Below are positions 25,402 to 33,615 of a stretch of 64,000 nt of DNA, piece by piece (within the stretch, counting starts at the first letter, position 1; every line of letters starts with the position of its first letter). The DNA is taken from NCBI RefSeq assembly GCF_002091755.1, contig NZ_BDAI01000001.1, forward strand, positions 310,001-374,000, read 5' to 3'. The notes beneath the pieces are model-generated. The model had not been told where the DNA came from and searched no databases. It worked only from the letters and a program-made list of their open reading frames with translations. Both the position numbers and the translations under genes were made by a program. The stretch comes from Pseudomonas nitroreducens NBRC 12694. GTDB lineage: Bacteria; Pseudomonadota; Gammaproteobacteria; Pseudomonadales; Pseudomonadaceae.

Positions 25402-25518
25402 CCCCTCACCCCAGCCCTCTCCCTTAGGGAGAGGAGGCAGATTGTGCCGGCTGAGGCCATGGTTTCATCCTGCGCCGAACGGCCCCCTCTCCCTCTGGGA
25501 GAGGGCTGGGGTGAGGGC
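25402..25518. repeat. 117-bp composite inverted repeat (copy 1)
   Basis: CCCCTCACCCCAGCCCTCTC at the left end is the inverse of GAGAGGGCTGGGGTGAGGG at the right end. The spacer contains GTGCCGGCTGA and TTTCATCCTGCGCCGAACGG. A second copy with the same ends and spacer occurs at 33338-33453, so it behaves as a dispersed unit (BIME- or MITE-like). Confidence 0.75.
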
Positions 25519-25644
25519 GGCCCCTGCGCCGAGGTCATCCCGTAGGAGCGGCAAGACCGGGGTTGCCGTTGCGCGCGAACGGCTCTTTGTAGGAGCGAGC
25601 TTGCTCGCGAACCCGCCCCGCTGCGAAACCCGTTCGCGAGTTTT

Positions 25645-25720
25645 GTAGGGCGAATAACGCGCCAGCGTTATCCGCCGTAGGAGCAGCGGCGGATAACCTG
25701 TTCCAGGTTATTCGCCCTAC
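25645..25720. repeat. 76-bp nested palindromic element
   Basis: The outer arms GTAGGGCGAATAAC (25645-25658) and GTTATTCGCCCTAC (25707-25720) are exact inverse repeats. Inside, GTTATCCGCC and GGCGGATAAC form a second hairpin. The same inner motif (TATCCGCC/GGCGGATA) appears alone at 16052-16072. It is non-coding and repeat-like. Confidence 0.75.
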
Positions 25721-25853
25721 GGTCTGGCTCCGGCGCTCCTGGGGTGCGCGAAACACTCCGCAACACCCACCCTCTCCGCCCGTACCCGCAGCCACTCGAC
25801 ACCACCGCCCCGCTCAGGGATAAAGGCTCCACTTCGCGCACTTGGAGTGAGCC

Positions 25854-26777
25854 ATGCGTTTCCCCTCGATGACCGCCCTGCGCGTGCTGGACGCCGTCGC
25901 CCGCCTGGGCAGCCTGTCCGGCGCGGCCAGCGAGCTGAGCCTGACCCGCAGCGCCGTCAGCCACCAGTTGCACAGCCTCGAAGACTGCCTGGGCATCCCG
26001 CTCACCGAACGGGTTGGCCGCGGCATTGCGCTGACCTACCACGGCGAATGCTTCGCCCGCGAAACCCAGCGCGCCCTGGCGATCCTCAACGAGGCGCGGC
26101 GCTTCGCCAACGCCGAGGAAGTTTCCGGCCGCCTGTGCGTGAGCTGCACGCCGGGCTTTGCCACCTACTGGCTGTGCCACCAGATCGGCAAGTTCCAGCG
26201 CGCCCACCCGCAGGTGGAGCTGAACCTGGTCTCGCCCCGCGTCCCCGACGATGTCAGCGACCGTGACGTCGACCTGTTCATCGCCTACGGCGTGGGCGAC
26301 TGGCAGGACCTGCACGTGGACCTGATCGCCACGCTGGACACCTTCCCGGTGTGCAGCCCGTCGCTGATCAACTCCGTCGGCGGCCTCGACTCGCCGGAAG
26401 ACCTGGCCAGCCTGCCGTTCCTGCACATGGTCGATCACTCCGACTGGCTGCTGTGGACCGCCGCCGCCGGGGTGAAGAACCTCAATGTGCGCAACGGCAT
26501 CGTCTTCTCCGACGCGCACCTGGTGCAGTCGGCGGCCATCGCCGGGCAAGGCGTGGCCATGGGCGATGCGCTGGTCAGCGGCGACGCCATGGCCAAGGGG
26601 CAGTTGGTGCGCCTGTTCAACGTCGCCATCGAGCCGCCCAACCGCTACTACTTCGTCACCGACCCGGCCAAATCCGAACGCCCCGACGTTCGGGCCTTCA
26701 AGGCGTGGATGAAGGCCGAGCTGCGGATGTCCGAGCAGTTCCGCCAGAATGCGCGCCATGCGCTGATTGGTGAGTGA
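25854..26777 (+). CDS. LysR-family transcriptional regulator (GcvA-like)
   Basis: The 307-residue protein has the N-terminal helix-turn-helix (LSGAASELSLTRSAVSHQLHSLE at about residues 19-41) and a periplasmic-binding-protein-like effector domain (about 90-295). The N-terminal MRFPSMTALRVLDAVARLGS is typical of the GcvA branch. It stands between the pau genes and the polyamine ABC transporter on the same strand and may regulate one or both. The effector is unknown. Confidence 0.92.
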   Translation: MRFPSMTALRVLDAVARLGSLSGAASELSLTRSAVSHQLHSLEDCLGIPLTERVGRGIALTYHGECFARETQRALAILNEARRFANAEEVSGRLCVSCTPGFATYWLCHQIGKFQRAHPQVELNLVSPRVPDDVSDRDVDLFIAYGVGDWQDLHVDLIATLDTFPVCSPSLINSVGGLDSPEDLASLPFLHMVDHSDWLLWTAAAGVKNLNVRNGIVFSDAHLVQSAAIAGQGVAMGDALVSGDAMAKGQLVRLFNVAIEPPNRYYFVTDPAKSERPDVRAFKAWMKAELRMSEQFRQNARHALIGE

Positions 26778-26916
26778 TTTCGAACAATGAGGGCAAAAAA
26801 ACGCGATTGAAGCGAAGAGAGATTTGACAATACTGCGTTAAAAAAAGGCCGCTGATTTTTACCTGATCCTCACCCGGCGGCTGCTCGAACAAGAACAAGA
26901 AATCGAGGTAAGTGCA

Positions 26917-28002
26917 GTGGAGCGACAGCCCCAACTCCGTGCCATCGGCATCGGCAAGAGCTACGGAAGTTTCAACGCGCTGGATGGCGTGAACATCGAC
27001 GTCCAGCAGGGTGAGTTCCTCACTCTCCTCGGCCCGTCGGGCTCCGGCAAGACCACCTTCCTGATGATCCTCGCCGGCTTCCAGGACCCGTCCCGCGGTC
27101 GTCTGGAGGAAGGCGGCGCCGACATCACCAAGCGCCCCGCCGAGAAGCGCAACTTCGGCATGGTGTTCCAGGGCTACGCCCTGTTCCCGCACATGAGCAT
27201 CGAGGACAACGTCGCCTTCCCGCTGAAGATCCGCGGCGTGAAGACCGAGGAGCGCAACCGCCGCGTGCGCCACATGCTCGAAGTGGTCGGCCTCGGCGAA
27301 CACCTGGGCAAGCGCCCCGGCGAGCTCTCCGGCGGCCAGCAGCAACGCGTGGCCATCGCCCGCGCCCTGGTCTTCGAACCGGACATGCTGCTGCTCGACG
27401 AACCGCTCTCGGCACTCGACAAGAACCTGCGCGAGCAACTGCAGGCCGAACTGCAACGCATCCACCGCCAGGTCGGCACCACCTTCGTCTTCGTCACCCA
27501 CGACCAGAACGAAGCCCTCGCGCTGTCCACCCGCATCGCCATCTTCAACCGTGGCCAACTGGCCCAGGTCGACGCGCCGGAAATCATCTACAACCAGCCG
27601 AACAACCGCTTCGTCGCCGAATTCCTCGGCAAGATGAACCTCTTCCCGCTCAGCCAGGTGGGCCGCGCCGGCGAGCTGGCCTGCGGACGCTTCGGTGAGG
27701 CCGAGCTGCGCGCCAGCTATTCCAACGCCATACAGGCCGACGCACCGCTGCTGGCGGTGCGCCCGGAACACATGCAGCTGCACAGCGCCCCGCCGCAGGT
27801 GAACGGCCACAACGTGGTGCAGGCCGTGCTCACCGCCAAGACCTACCAGGGCGCCAGCACCGAGCTGTGCCTGGGTGCCGGTGCCGAAGGCAAGTTGCCC
27901 ATGAGCCTGGCCGTGCACGCCGACCATCAGGCCTCGCGCCTGGAGCACGGTTCGAAGGTCTGGCTGAGCTGGCCCATCGAGAAAAGCCTGCTGATCGCCT
28001 GA
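26917..28002 (+). CDS. Polyamine-type ABC transporter, ATP-binding protein
   Basis: The start is GTG (no nearer ATG fits), with GAGG 9-10 bases upstream. The 361-residue protein has Walker A GPSGSGKTT near residue 40, Q-loop VFQGYALFPHM, signature LSGGQQQRVAIARAL, Walker B MLLLDEPLSALD and the switch THD. A C-terminal TOBE_2-like domain ends the chain, as in PotA. It opens a four-gene operon with a binding protein and two permeases and energises uptake of putrescine, spermidine or a related amine from the periplasm. Confidence 0.92.
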   Translation: MERQPQLRAIGIGKSYGSFNALDGVNIDVQQGEFLTLLGPSGSGKTTFLMILAGFQDPSRGRLEEGGADITKRPAEKRNFGMVFQGYALFPHMSIEDNVAFPLKIRGVKTEERNRRVRHMLEVVGLGEHLGKRPGELSGGQQQRVAIARALVFEPDMLLLDEPLSALDKNLREQLQAELQRIHRQVGTTFVFVTHDQNEALALSTRIAIFNRGQLAQVDAPEIIYNQPNNRFVAEFLGKMNLFPLSQVGRAGELACGRFGEAELRASYSNAIQADAPLLAVRPEHMQLHSAPPQVNGHNVVQAVLTAKTYQGASTELCLGAGAEGKLPMSLAVHADHQASRLEHGSKVWLSWPIEKSLLIA

Positions 28003-28059
28003 GTCGCCGCACGCGTTCGTCCCCTAATTCGCCATCCCACCTGATCGGGAGCTGCACCC

Positions 28060-29175
28060 ATGTTCAATCCTCACCAGCAAGACTGCATCGAAGTCCTCAT
28101 CGAAAAGACCCGCCGCGGGCAGATCGACCGCCGCACCTTCCTCAAGGGCATGGGCCTGATGGCCGCCCTGCCGCTGGCCCTGCGCAGCGGCGTGAGCTTC
28201 GCCGCCGGCGACAAGCCGCTGGTGGTGGTGAACTGGGGCGGCGACGCGATCAAGGCATTCGGCAAGGCCTGGACCGAGGGCTTCTCCAAGGCCACCGGCA
28301 TCCCCACCAAGATCGACGGCAGCGGCCCTACCGAGGGCGCCATCCGCACCCAGCTATCCAGCGGCCGGGTGAGCTGGGACGTGGTCGACGCGGAGAGCTC
28401 GGTCCTGCAGATACTCGGCAAGGAAGGCCTGGTGCAGCCGATCGACTACAACGTCGTGTCCAAGGACAAGGTGCTGCCCGGCTTCGCCTACGAGTACGGC
28501 ATCGCCGACTACATGCTCAGCTACGTGATCGCCTACGACAGCGAGCGTTTCGGCGACAAGGCACCCAAGACCTGGGCTGACTTCTGGGACGTGAAGACCT
28601 TCCCCGGCAAGCGCACCCTCTACAAGTGGATGAACGGCATGCTGGAGGCCGCGCTGCTGGCCGACGGCGTGACCCCGGACAAGCTCTACCCGCTGGACGT
28701 GCCGCGTGCCCTGAAGAAGATCGAGGAGCTCAAGCCCCATGTGCTGTCCTTCTGGGGCTCGGGGGCGGAAACCCAGCAGCTGCTGATCGAGGGCGAAGTG
28801 TCCATGGGCGCGATCTGGAACACCCGCGCTCAGGTCATCACCGACGACAGCGAAGGCCGCATCAAGTGGACCTTCGACAACGCCCTGCTGGGCTGCAGCA
28901 ACTGGGGCGTGCTCAAGGGCAACCCGGCCGGCACCGAGGCGGCGATGAAGTTCATTGCCTACGCCCAGGACCCGCAGACCCAGGTCGAACTGTTCAAGAT
29001 GTTCGGCAACGGCCCGGCCAACCCCGCCGCCGCCGCGTTGATCCCTGACGACCGCAAGCACCTCAACTGCACGGACCCGGCGAACCTGCCCAAGCAGATC
29101 ATGCTCAGCCACGAGTGGTACACCGACCACTACGGGGCAACCCTGGAGCAGTACCTGACCCACATTTCCAAGTGA
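28060..29175 (+). CDS. Polyamine-type ABC transporter, substrate-binding protein (Tat-exported)
   Basis: The 371-residue protein starts with a twin-arginine signal (DRRTFLKGMGLMAALPLAL, cleaved near SFAAG) and continues as a PotD-like bacterial extracellular solute-binding domain (VVVNWGGDAIKAFGKAWTEG). Tat rather than Sec export suggests it folds in the cytoplasm. It lies 57 bases after the ATPase gene. Proximity to pauAB supports a polyamine or gamma-glutamyl amine ligand, but the binding residues cannot settle it. Confidence 0.9.
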   Translation: MFNPHQQDCIEVLIEKTRRGQIDRRTFLKGMGLMAALPLALRSGVSFAAGDKPLVVVNWGGDAIKAFGKAWTEGFSKATGIPTKIDGSGPTEGAIRTQLSSGRVSWDVVDAESSVLQILGKEGLVQPIDYNVVSKDKVLPGFAYEYGIADYMLSYVIAYDSERFGDKAPKTWADFWDVKTFPGKRTLYKWMNGMLEAALLADGVTPDKLYPLDVPRALKKIEELKPHVLSFWGSGAETQQLLIEGEVSMGAIWNTRAQVITDDSEGRIKWTFDNALLGCSNWGVLKGNPAGTEAAMKFIAYAQDPQTQVELFKMFGNGPANPAAAALIPDDRKHLNCTDPANLPKQIMLSHEWYTDHYGATLEQYLTHISK

Positions 29176-29190
29176 CGCGGAGCGCAGGTC

Positions 29191-30027
29191 ATGGCCGATA
29201 ACGCCCCCTCGCGGCTCAAGCTGGGCGCCCTGCTGCTGCCGCTGCCGATCGTCCTGTTCGTGTTCTACGTACTGCCCTTCCTCGGCGTGCTCGGCTGGAG
29301 CGTGACCCTGCCGGAGCCCGGGATCGAGCAGTACCAGCGGATCATGACGGACCCGGCGATCCACGACGTGCTCTGGCGGACCTTCCGCCTGTGCACCACG
29401 GTCAGCGTGATCTCCCTGGTGATCGCCTACCTGATGGCCTACTGCTGGGTCTACAGCCCGCCGTTCTGGCAGCGCGTGGTGGAAATCTGCGTGTTCATCC
29501 CGTTCTGGCTGTCGGTGCTGGTGCGTGCCTTCGGCTGGCTGATTGCCCTGCGCAGCAACGGTTTGCTCAACGACTGGCTGCAATACCTGGGCATCACCAG
29601 CGAGCCCTTGCAACTCACGCGCAACGAGCTGGGCGTGGTGATCGGCATGGTCCACTTCATGGTGCCCTTCGCGCTGTTCCCGCTGGTCTCGACCATGCGC
29701 CGCCTCGACCCGCGCGTGCTGCTCGCCGCGCGCGGCCTGGGCGCCGGGCAGATGCGCACCTTCTGGAGCATCTTCGTGCCGCAGACCATTCCGGGCATTC
29801 TTGGCGCCTTCATCATCGTCTTCGTGTTCTGCCTGGGCTTCTTCATCACCCCGGCGATCCTCGGCGGTGGGCAGACGGTGATGGTGGCCGAGTACGTCTA
29901 CCTGCAGATGTTCCAGACCAGCAACTGGGGCCTGGGCGCGGCGCTTTCGGTGGTGCTGCTGGCGCTGGTGAGCGGGATGATCTGGGCGCTGCTGCGCATG
30001 ACCCGCGTCGACAAGCTGGTCGGCTGA
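29191..30027 (+). CDS. Polyamine-type ABC transporter permease (PotB-like)
   Basis: The 278-residue inner-membrane protein has about six transmembrane helices and the permease EAA loop (VLLAARGLGAGQMRTFWSIF near residue 180) that docks the ATPase. It follows the binding protein by 15 bases. A GAGG sequence overlapping its stop probably once served as the ribosome binding site of the next permease. Confidence 0.92.
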   Translation: MADNAPSRLKLGALLLPLPIVLFVFYVLPFLGVLGWSVTLPEPGIEQYQRIMTDPAIHDVLWRTFRLCTTVSVISLVIAYLMAYCWVYSPPFWQRVVEICVFIPFWLSVLVRAFGWLIALRSNGLLNDWLQYLGITSEPLQLTRNELGVVIGMVHFMVPFALFPLVSTMRRLDPRVLLAARGLGAGQMRTFWSIFVPQTIPGILGAFIIVFVFCLGFFITPAILGGGQTVMVAEYVYLQMFQTSNWGLGAALSVVLLALVSGMIWALLRMTRVDKLVG

Positions 30028-30032
30028 GGAAC

Positions 30033-30299
30033 GAGGGCCTGTGGTCGTTTCGCGACGACCGCGACGGAGGCCCATTTGGCGCAGGGCAAGGCGCGAGGAG
30101 AGAGGTTTGGTGATCCAAATGAACGACGAGCAACGCGGCACTGCGCCAAATGGGCCCCGTCCCTCCGGGTTGCGCGGCAAATCGCGCCATGCTGCGTTGC
30201 AGGACTTGCCAAGGGAATAACCATAACCTGCGTCCCGCGCCTTGCCTGGCGCAATTTGACGCGGCAACGCGGCTCGCCGCGAAACGACAACAGGCCCTC
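30033..30299. mobile_element. 267-bp MITE-like element between the two permease genes
   Basis: The terminal arms GAGGGCCTGTGGTCGTTTCG and, on the opposite strand, GAGGGCCTGTTGTCGTTTCG differ at one of 20 positions. An internal perfect inverted repeat, GGCCCATTTGGCGCAG and CTGCGCCAAATGGGCC, plus TTGGCGCAGGGCAAGGCGCG and its near-inverse GCGCCTTGCCTGGCGCAA show a nested structure. No transposase is encoded. It starts 5 bases after the stop of the first permease and ends exactly against the ATG of the second. Confidence 0.75.
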
Positions 30300-31118
30300 A
30301 TGATGAACGCACACGAAACCAAAGCCCCCAGCCGCCTGCTGGCGACCATGGCGATGATCTTCATGATCTTCCCGCTGCTGGCGGTGATCCCGGTGTCCTT
30401 CACCAGCAAGCGTTTCCTGTCGATGCCCAACGGCAACTGGTCGCTGCGGCATTACCACGCGCTGCTGGACAGCCCGGAATGGCTCTCGGCGATCAGCCAG
30501 AGCCTGATCGTCGCCACCGCCACCTGCATCATTGCGACCGCGCTGGCGGTGAGCTTCAGCCTCGGCATCTGGTACCTGCGCTCGCGCCTGGCGACCCTGC
30601 TGATCGGCCTGGTGCTGCTGCCCATGGCGATCCCGCCAATGATCTCGGCGATGGTCCTGTACTTCATGGAGACCAAGGTCAGCCAGTTCGCCCCCGGCCT
30701 GGGCTACGACACCCTGTTCGGGCTGACCATCGCGCACATCGTGATGGTGGTGCCCTACGGCGTGGTGACCATGCTGGTGGCGCTCAGCCAGCTGGATCGG
30801 CGCATCGAGCTGGCCGCGCGCAACCTCGGCGCGAGCCTGGGCCAGACCACCTTCATGGTGGTACTGCCGAACCTCAAGCTGGGCGTGGCGAGCACGGCGC
30901 TGCTGTGCTTTGCCCTGAGCTGGGAGGAGATCGCGGTGACCCTGTTCGTCACCAGTACCGAGGTGAACACGTTGCCGCGGCAGATCTGGTCCGGCCTGCG
31001 CGACAACATCGACCCGGCGGTAGCGGCGATTTCGGTGGTGCTGATCGCCCTCACCTTCGTCGCGCTGATCGGGCGGATGATCGCCCAGAAGATTGCCGCA
31101 CGCCCGGTAGGAAGCTGA
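30300..31118 (+). CDS. Polyamine-type ABC transporter permease (PotC-like)
   Basis: Two consecutive ATGs (30300, 30303) begin a 272-residue protein with about six transmembrane helices and the EAA loop (IELAARNLGASLGQTTFMVV near residue 180). Immediately upstream is the right end of a 267-bp element, and no Shine-Dalgarno sequence is visible there. The frame stays open back to an ATG at 30150 inside the element, but that has no binding site either. Translation efficiency may therefore be altered. Family assignment is firm. Confidence 0.9.
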   Translation: MMNAHETKAPSRLLATMAMIFMIFPLLAVIPVSFTSKRFLSMPNGNWSLRHYHALLDSPEWLSAISQSLIVATATCIIATALAVSFSLGIWYLRSRLATLLIGLVLLPMAIPPMISAMVLYFMETKVSQFAPGLGYDTLFGLTIAHIVMVVPYGVVTMLVALSQLDRRIELAARNLGASLGQTTFMVVLPNLKLGVASTALLCFALSWEEIAVTLFVTSTEVNTLPRQIWSGLRDNIDPAVAAISVVLIALTFVALIGRMIAQKIAARPVGS

Positions 31119-31128
31119 AGCCTTTCCC

Positions 31129-31207
31129 TGTGGGAGCGAGCTTGCTCGCGAACAAATCCCCTGGCAGCTCCGGCGCCGGGCGCTTCGCGAGCAAGCTCAC
31201 TCCCACA
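31129..31207. repeat. REP pair (BIME-like) after the transporter operon
   Basis: TGTGGGAGCGAGCTTGCTCG at the left and CGAGCAAGCTCACTCCCACA at the right are inverse repeats with one mismatch, spaced by about 39 bases. This is the usual paired REP arrangement of Pseudomonas and may stabilise the 3' end of the transporter message. A further GCGGACGAAGTCCGCTCCCA unit follows at about 31299-31318. Confidence 0.85.
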
Positions 31208-31344
31208 GAAAAGCGCTATCGCCGGTGACTCTGCGGCTGAAATTCAACGTCGGGCGCAGCGGCCACTCCCTGCAACAACCGCGCGGCGTAAAGACATCGC
31301 GGACGAAGTCCGCTCCCACGGGCGACCGGATATCGGCAGCGCGA

Positions 31345-31584
31345 TCACTCCGCCTTCTTGCGAATCCAGTACAGGTAGGTCCCCGCCTCTTCCTGCTGCT
31401 CCACCAGCTCGTGGCCGAGGAAGACGCAGAACTTGGGAATGTCACGGCGCGTGGAAGGGTCGGTGGCAATCACCTTGAGCAGCCCGCCGGCCGGCAGGTC
31501 GCGCACCTTGTTGTGCAACATCATGACCGGCTCGGGGCAGTTCAGGCCGGTGGCGTCGAGAATCGCATCGACTGGCTGGGACAT
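31345..31584 (-). CDS. tusA: Sulfurtransferase TusA-family protein
   Basis: The 79-residue protein has the TusA signature LDATGLNCPEPVMML with the persulfide-carrying C16 and CPxP motif, and ends with the family motif TYLYWIRKK. It closely follows E. coli TusA in pattern (DPSTRRDIPKFCVFLGHEL). TusA relays sulfur from a cysteine desulfurase to tRNA 2-thiolation and other pathways. It is monocistronic here. Confidence 0.93.
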   Translation of the reverse strand: MSQPVDAILDATGLNCPEPVMMLHNKVRDLPAGGLLKVIATDPSTRRDIPKFCVFLGHELVEQQEEAGTYLYWIRKKAE

Positions 31585-31736
31585 CGGGTAACTCCAGAAA
31601 AACCAATGGCGTATTGTCGCGCAAAGCGCACCGTGCGGTCACCTCGCGTCCGTCCGGGTCACCCAACCTTGGTTGGGGGTGGGCGCTACGGGCGCCGGGC
31701 ATGCTGGCGCACCTGCCTGACCTGCCTGGAGTCCCG

Positions 31737-33293
31737 ATGCGCGCCCTCCTCTGCCTGTGCCTCGCCCTGCTCGCCGGCTGCGCCGCCCGCGACCAGGTTC
31801 CGGACTTCAGCGCCAGCCGCGGCCAGGACCTGCCGGCCACCTGGTTCGAAGCGGTCATCGTCGCGCGCGACGGCACCCGGCTCTCCGCCACGGTCTTCCA
31901 GCCCGCGCTGAAGGCTGGCGAAACGGCCCCGCTGATCGTCCACACCCACGGCTGGGGCGGCTGGCGGGTGACCGGGCCGGAGGGTTACTACGGCAAGAAC
32001 ATGATGTCCGGCCGCGCCGCCTTGCGCGCCTGGAAGGCCGGTTTCTGGGTGGTCAGCTACGACCAGCGTGGCTGGGGCGGCAGCGACGGGCGCATCGAGA
32101 TGATGAACCCGCAGTTCGAGGTCCAGGATGCCAGCGCAGTGATCGACTGGGCCGCCACGCACCTGGCACGGCTGACCATGGACGGCCCGAACGACCCGCG
32201 CGTCGGCATGCTCGGCGAAAGCTATGGCGGCGCCGTGCAGTTGCTGGCCTCGGCGGAAGACCCGCGCATCGACGCCATCGTGCCCATCGCCACCTGGTAC
32301 GACCTGGCCGACGCCCTGGCGCCGGACGGCCAGCTGAAGATCGGCTGGGGCGGCGTGCTGGTCAGCCTGGGCCTCGCTACCGGCTACGACCTGGGCAAGT
32401 TCGTCCAGGCCGACTACCTGCACACCACCGGCGGGCGCATGGCGGAGCCGGTACAGGCCGAGCTGCACGCCAACAGCCTCGCCAGCTACTGCGCGGCCGG
32501 CCGCCTGCCCCACGCCGACGCCCTGCTGATCCAGGGTCTGCGCGACACCCTGTTCCCGCTGGACCAGGGCCTGCAGATCCGCCAGTGCCTGAAACAGGGC
32601 CCGGCGGACGTGCGCCTGCTCGGCATGCAGGGCGGCCACATCCTGCCGCCGCCCATGCAAGCCTGGAGCGGATTGCCGCCGTTCAACAACGAGCCGGTGA
32701 TCCATTGCGGCTCGCGGGCGATCAATCTCTATACCGGCATCCTCGCCTGGTACGAGGAAAAGCTGCGCAAGCGCCCTGGCGCCGCCGACGGCGTGCCGGA
32801 CCTGTGCATCAGCCTCGACCTGGACCAGGGAGTGGCACTAGACGACTTGCCTCCGCCGGGCGTAACCGTCGCGCTGCCGGCCACGGCGATCCGGCCGGCA
32901 TTGAGTGGCCTGGTTCAGCCTTCGACGTTCATCCCCTTGCAGCGCGTAAGCGAAACCAGCGCCTTGCTGGGCAGCGCCGAAGTGCGCCTGGATCAACCGC
33001 TGGCGGAACGCCCGGACGCACAGGTTTTCGCGGCACTGGCGATCCGCAGCGCCAATGGCCGCACGCAGCGCCTGGATGAACAGGTGAAACCCCTGGCGAA
33101 CCAGGGCAGCACGCGCCTCAACGCCGTCAGCGCCAGCCTTGCGCCGGGGGACGAGGTCGGCCTGCTGGTGAGCGGTTTCAGCGACCAGTACCTGTTCAAC
33201 AGTTCCTGGCGCATCGCACCGGTAGAGTTGCGGGGCGAGGTGCAGCTGCCGAGCCTGGTGCCGCTGCAACCTCGTATGGCTGGTTCCCCGTAG
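31737..33293 (+). CDS. Lipoprotein S15-family (CocE/NonD) hydrolase or peptidase
   Basis: The start at 31737 opens a lipoprotein signal MRALLCLCLALLAGCAA with cysteine at residue 15. The 518-residue product has an alpha/beta-hydrolase domain with GWGGWRVTGPEGYYG, a nucleophile elbow GESYGGAVQ near residue 162 and a likely catalytic His in QGGHILPPP. The C-terminal part (about 380-518) resembles the jelly-roll of X-Pro dipeptidyl-peptidase/cocaine-esterase proteins. It is probably anchored in the outer membrane facing the periplasm. The substrate is unknown. Confidence 0.82.
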   Translation: MRALLCLCLALLAGCAARDQVPDFSASRGQDLPATWFEAVIVARDGTRLSATVFQPALKAGETAPLIVHTHGWGGWRVTGPEGYYGKNMMSGRAALRAWKAGFWVVSYDQRGWGGSDGRIEMMNPQFEVQDASAVIDWAATHLARLTMDGPNDPRVGMLGESYGGAVQLLASAEDPRIDAIVPIATWYDLADALAPDGQLKIGWGGVLVSLGLATGYDLGKFVQADYLHTTGGRMAEPVQAELHANSLASYCAAGRLPHADALLIQGLRDTLFPLDQGLQIRQCLKQGPADVRLLGMQGGHILPPPMQAWSGLPPFNNEPVIHCGSRAINLYTGILAWYEEKLRKRPGAADGVPDLCISLDLDQGVALDDLPPPGVTVALPATAIRPALSGLVQPSTFIPLQRVSETSALLGSAEVRLDQPLAERPDAQVFAALAIRSANGRTQRLDEQVKPLANQGSTRLNAVSASLAPGDEVGLLVSGFSDQYLFNSSWRIAPVELRGEVQLPSLVPLQPRMAGSP

Positions 33294-33337
33294 AAGCAAC
33301 AGCCTCACGCCCCAACTCAATCCGTGCGCGCGTTTTC

Positions 33338-33453
33338 CCCTCACCCCAGCCCTCTCCCGGAGGGAGAGGGAGCCTCCCGTGCCGGCTGACGCAGAGTTTT
33401 CATCCTGCACCGAATGGTCCCCTCTCCCCCTGGAAGAGGGTTTGGGTGAGGGC
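33338..33453. repeat. 116-bp composite inverted repeat (copy 2)
   Basis: This has the same structure and spacer as 25402-25518: left arm CCCCTCACCCCAGCCCTCTC, spacer GTGCCGGCTGACGC...TTTCATCCTGCACCGAATGG, right arm AGAGGGTTTGGGTGAGGGC. REP units follow at about 33503-33530 (TTCGCGAGCAAGCTCGCTCC) and 33572-33584. Together they fill the 322-base gap between 33294 and 33615, in which no gene was seen. Confidence 0.75.
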
Positions 33454-33615
33454 CGGGCCAAGTGCAGAACTATCCGATCGGCGTTCGGTGGAGTCCACGA
33501 TTCGCGAGCAAGCTCGCTCCTACAAAGAGCGAGTCAGAACCAACCTGCAGGGCCGAGGGGGACACCCAGTCCTTGCTCGCGAACAGAGCCACACCAACGC
33601 TTCCCGGCGAATCGC

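Larger units (their letters stand above)
25336..25853. other. 518-base repeat-filled gap
   Basis: The region between pauB and the LysR gene consists almost entirely of short repeats. These are a 117-bp composite element at 25402-25518, a REP unit TAGGAGCGAGCTTGCTCGCG at about 25589-25608 and a 76-bp palindromic element at 25645-25720. A small segment of about 100 bases just before the LysR gene presumably holds its promoter. No gene was recognised. Confidence 0.7.

Noticed and set aside
26825..26860. TTGACA at 26825 as a promoter of the ABC transporter operon
   Set aside because: No -10-like hexamer is found 15-19 bases downstream, so a sigma-70 promoter cannot be asserted.
28354..30267. 637-codon frame antisense to the ABC transporter genes and the 267-bp element
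   Set aside because: It crosses two confident genes on the other strand and a repeat element. Composition is that of a GC shadow.
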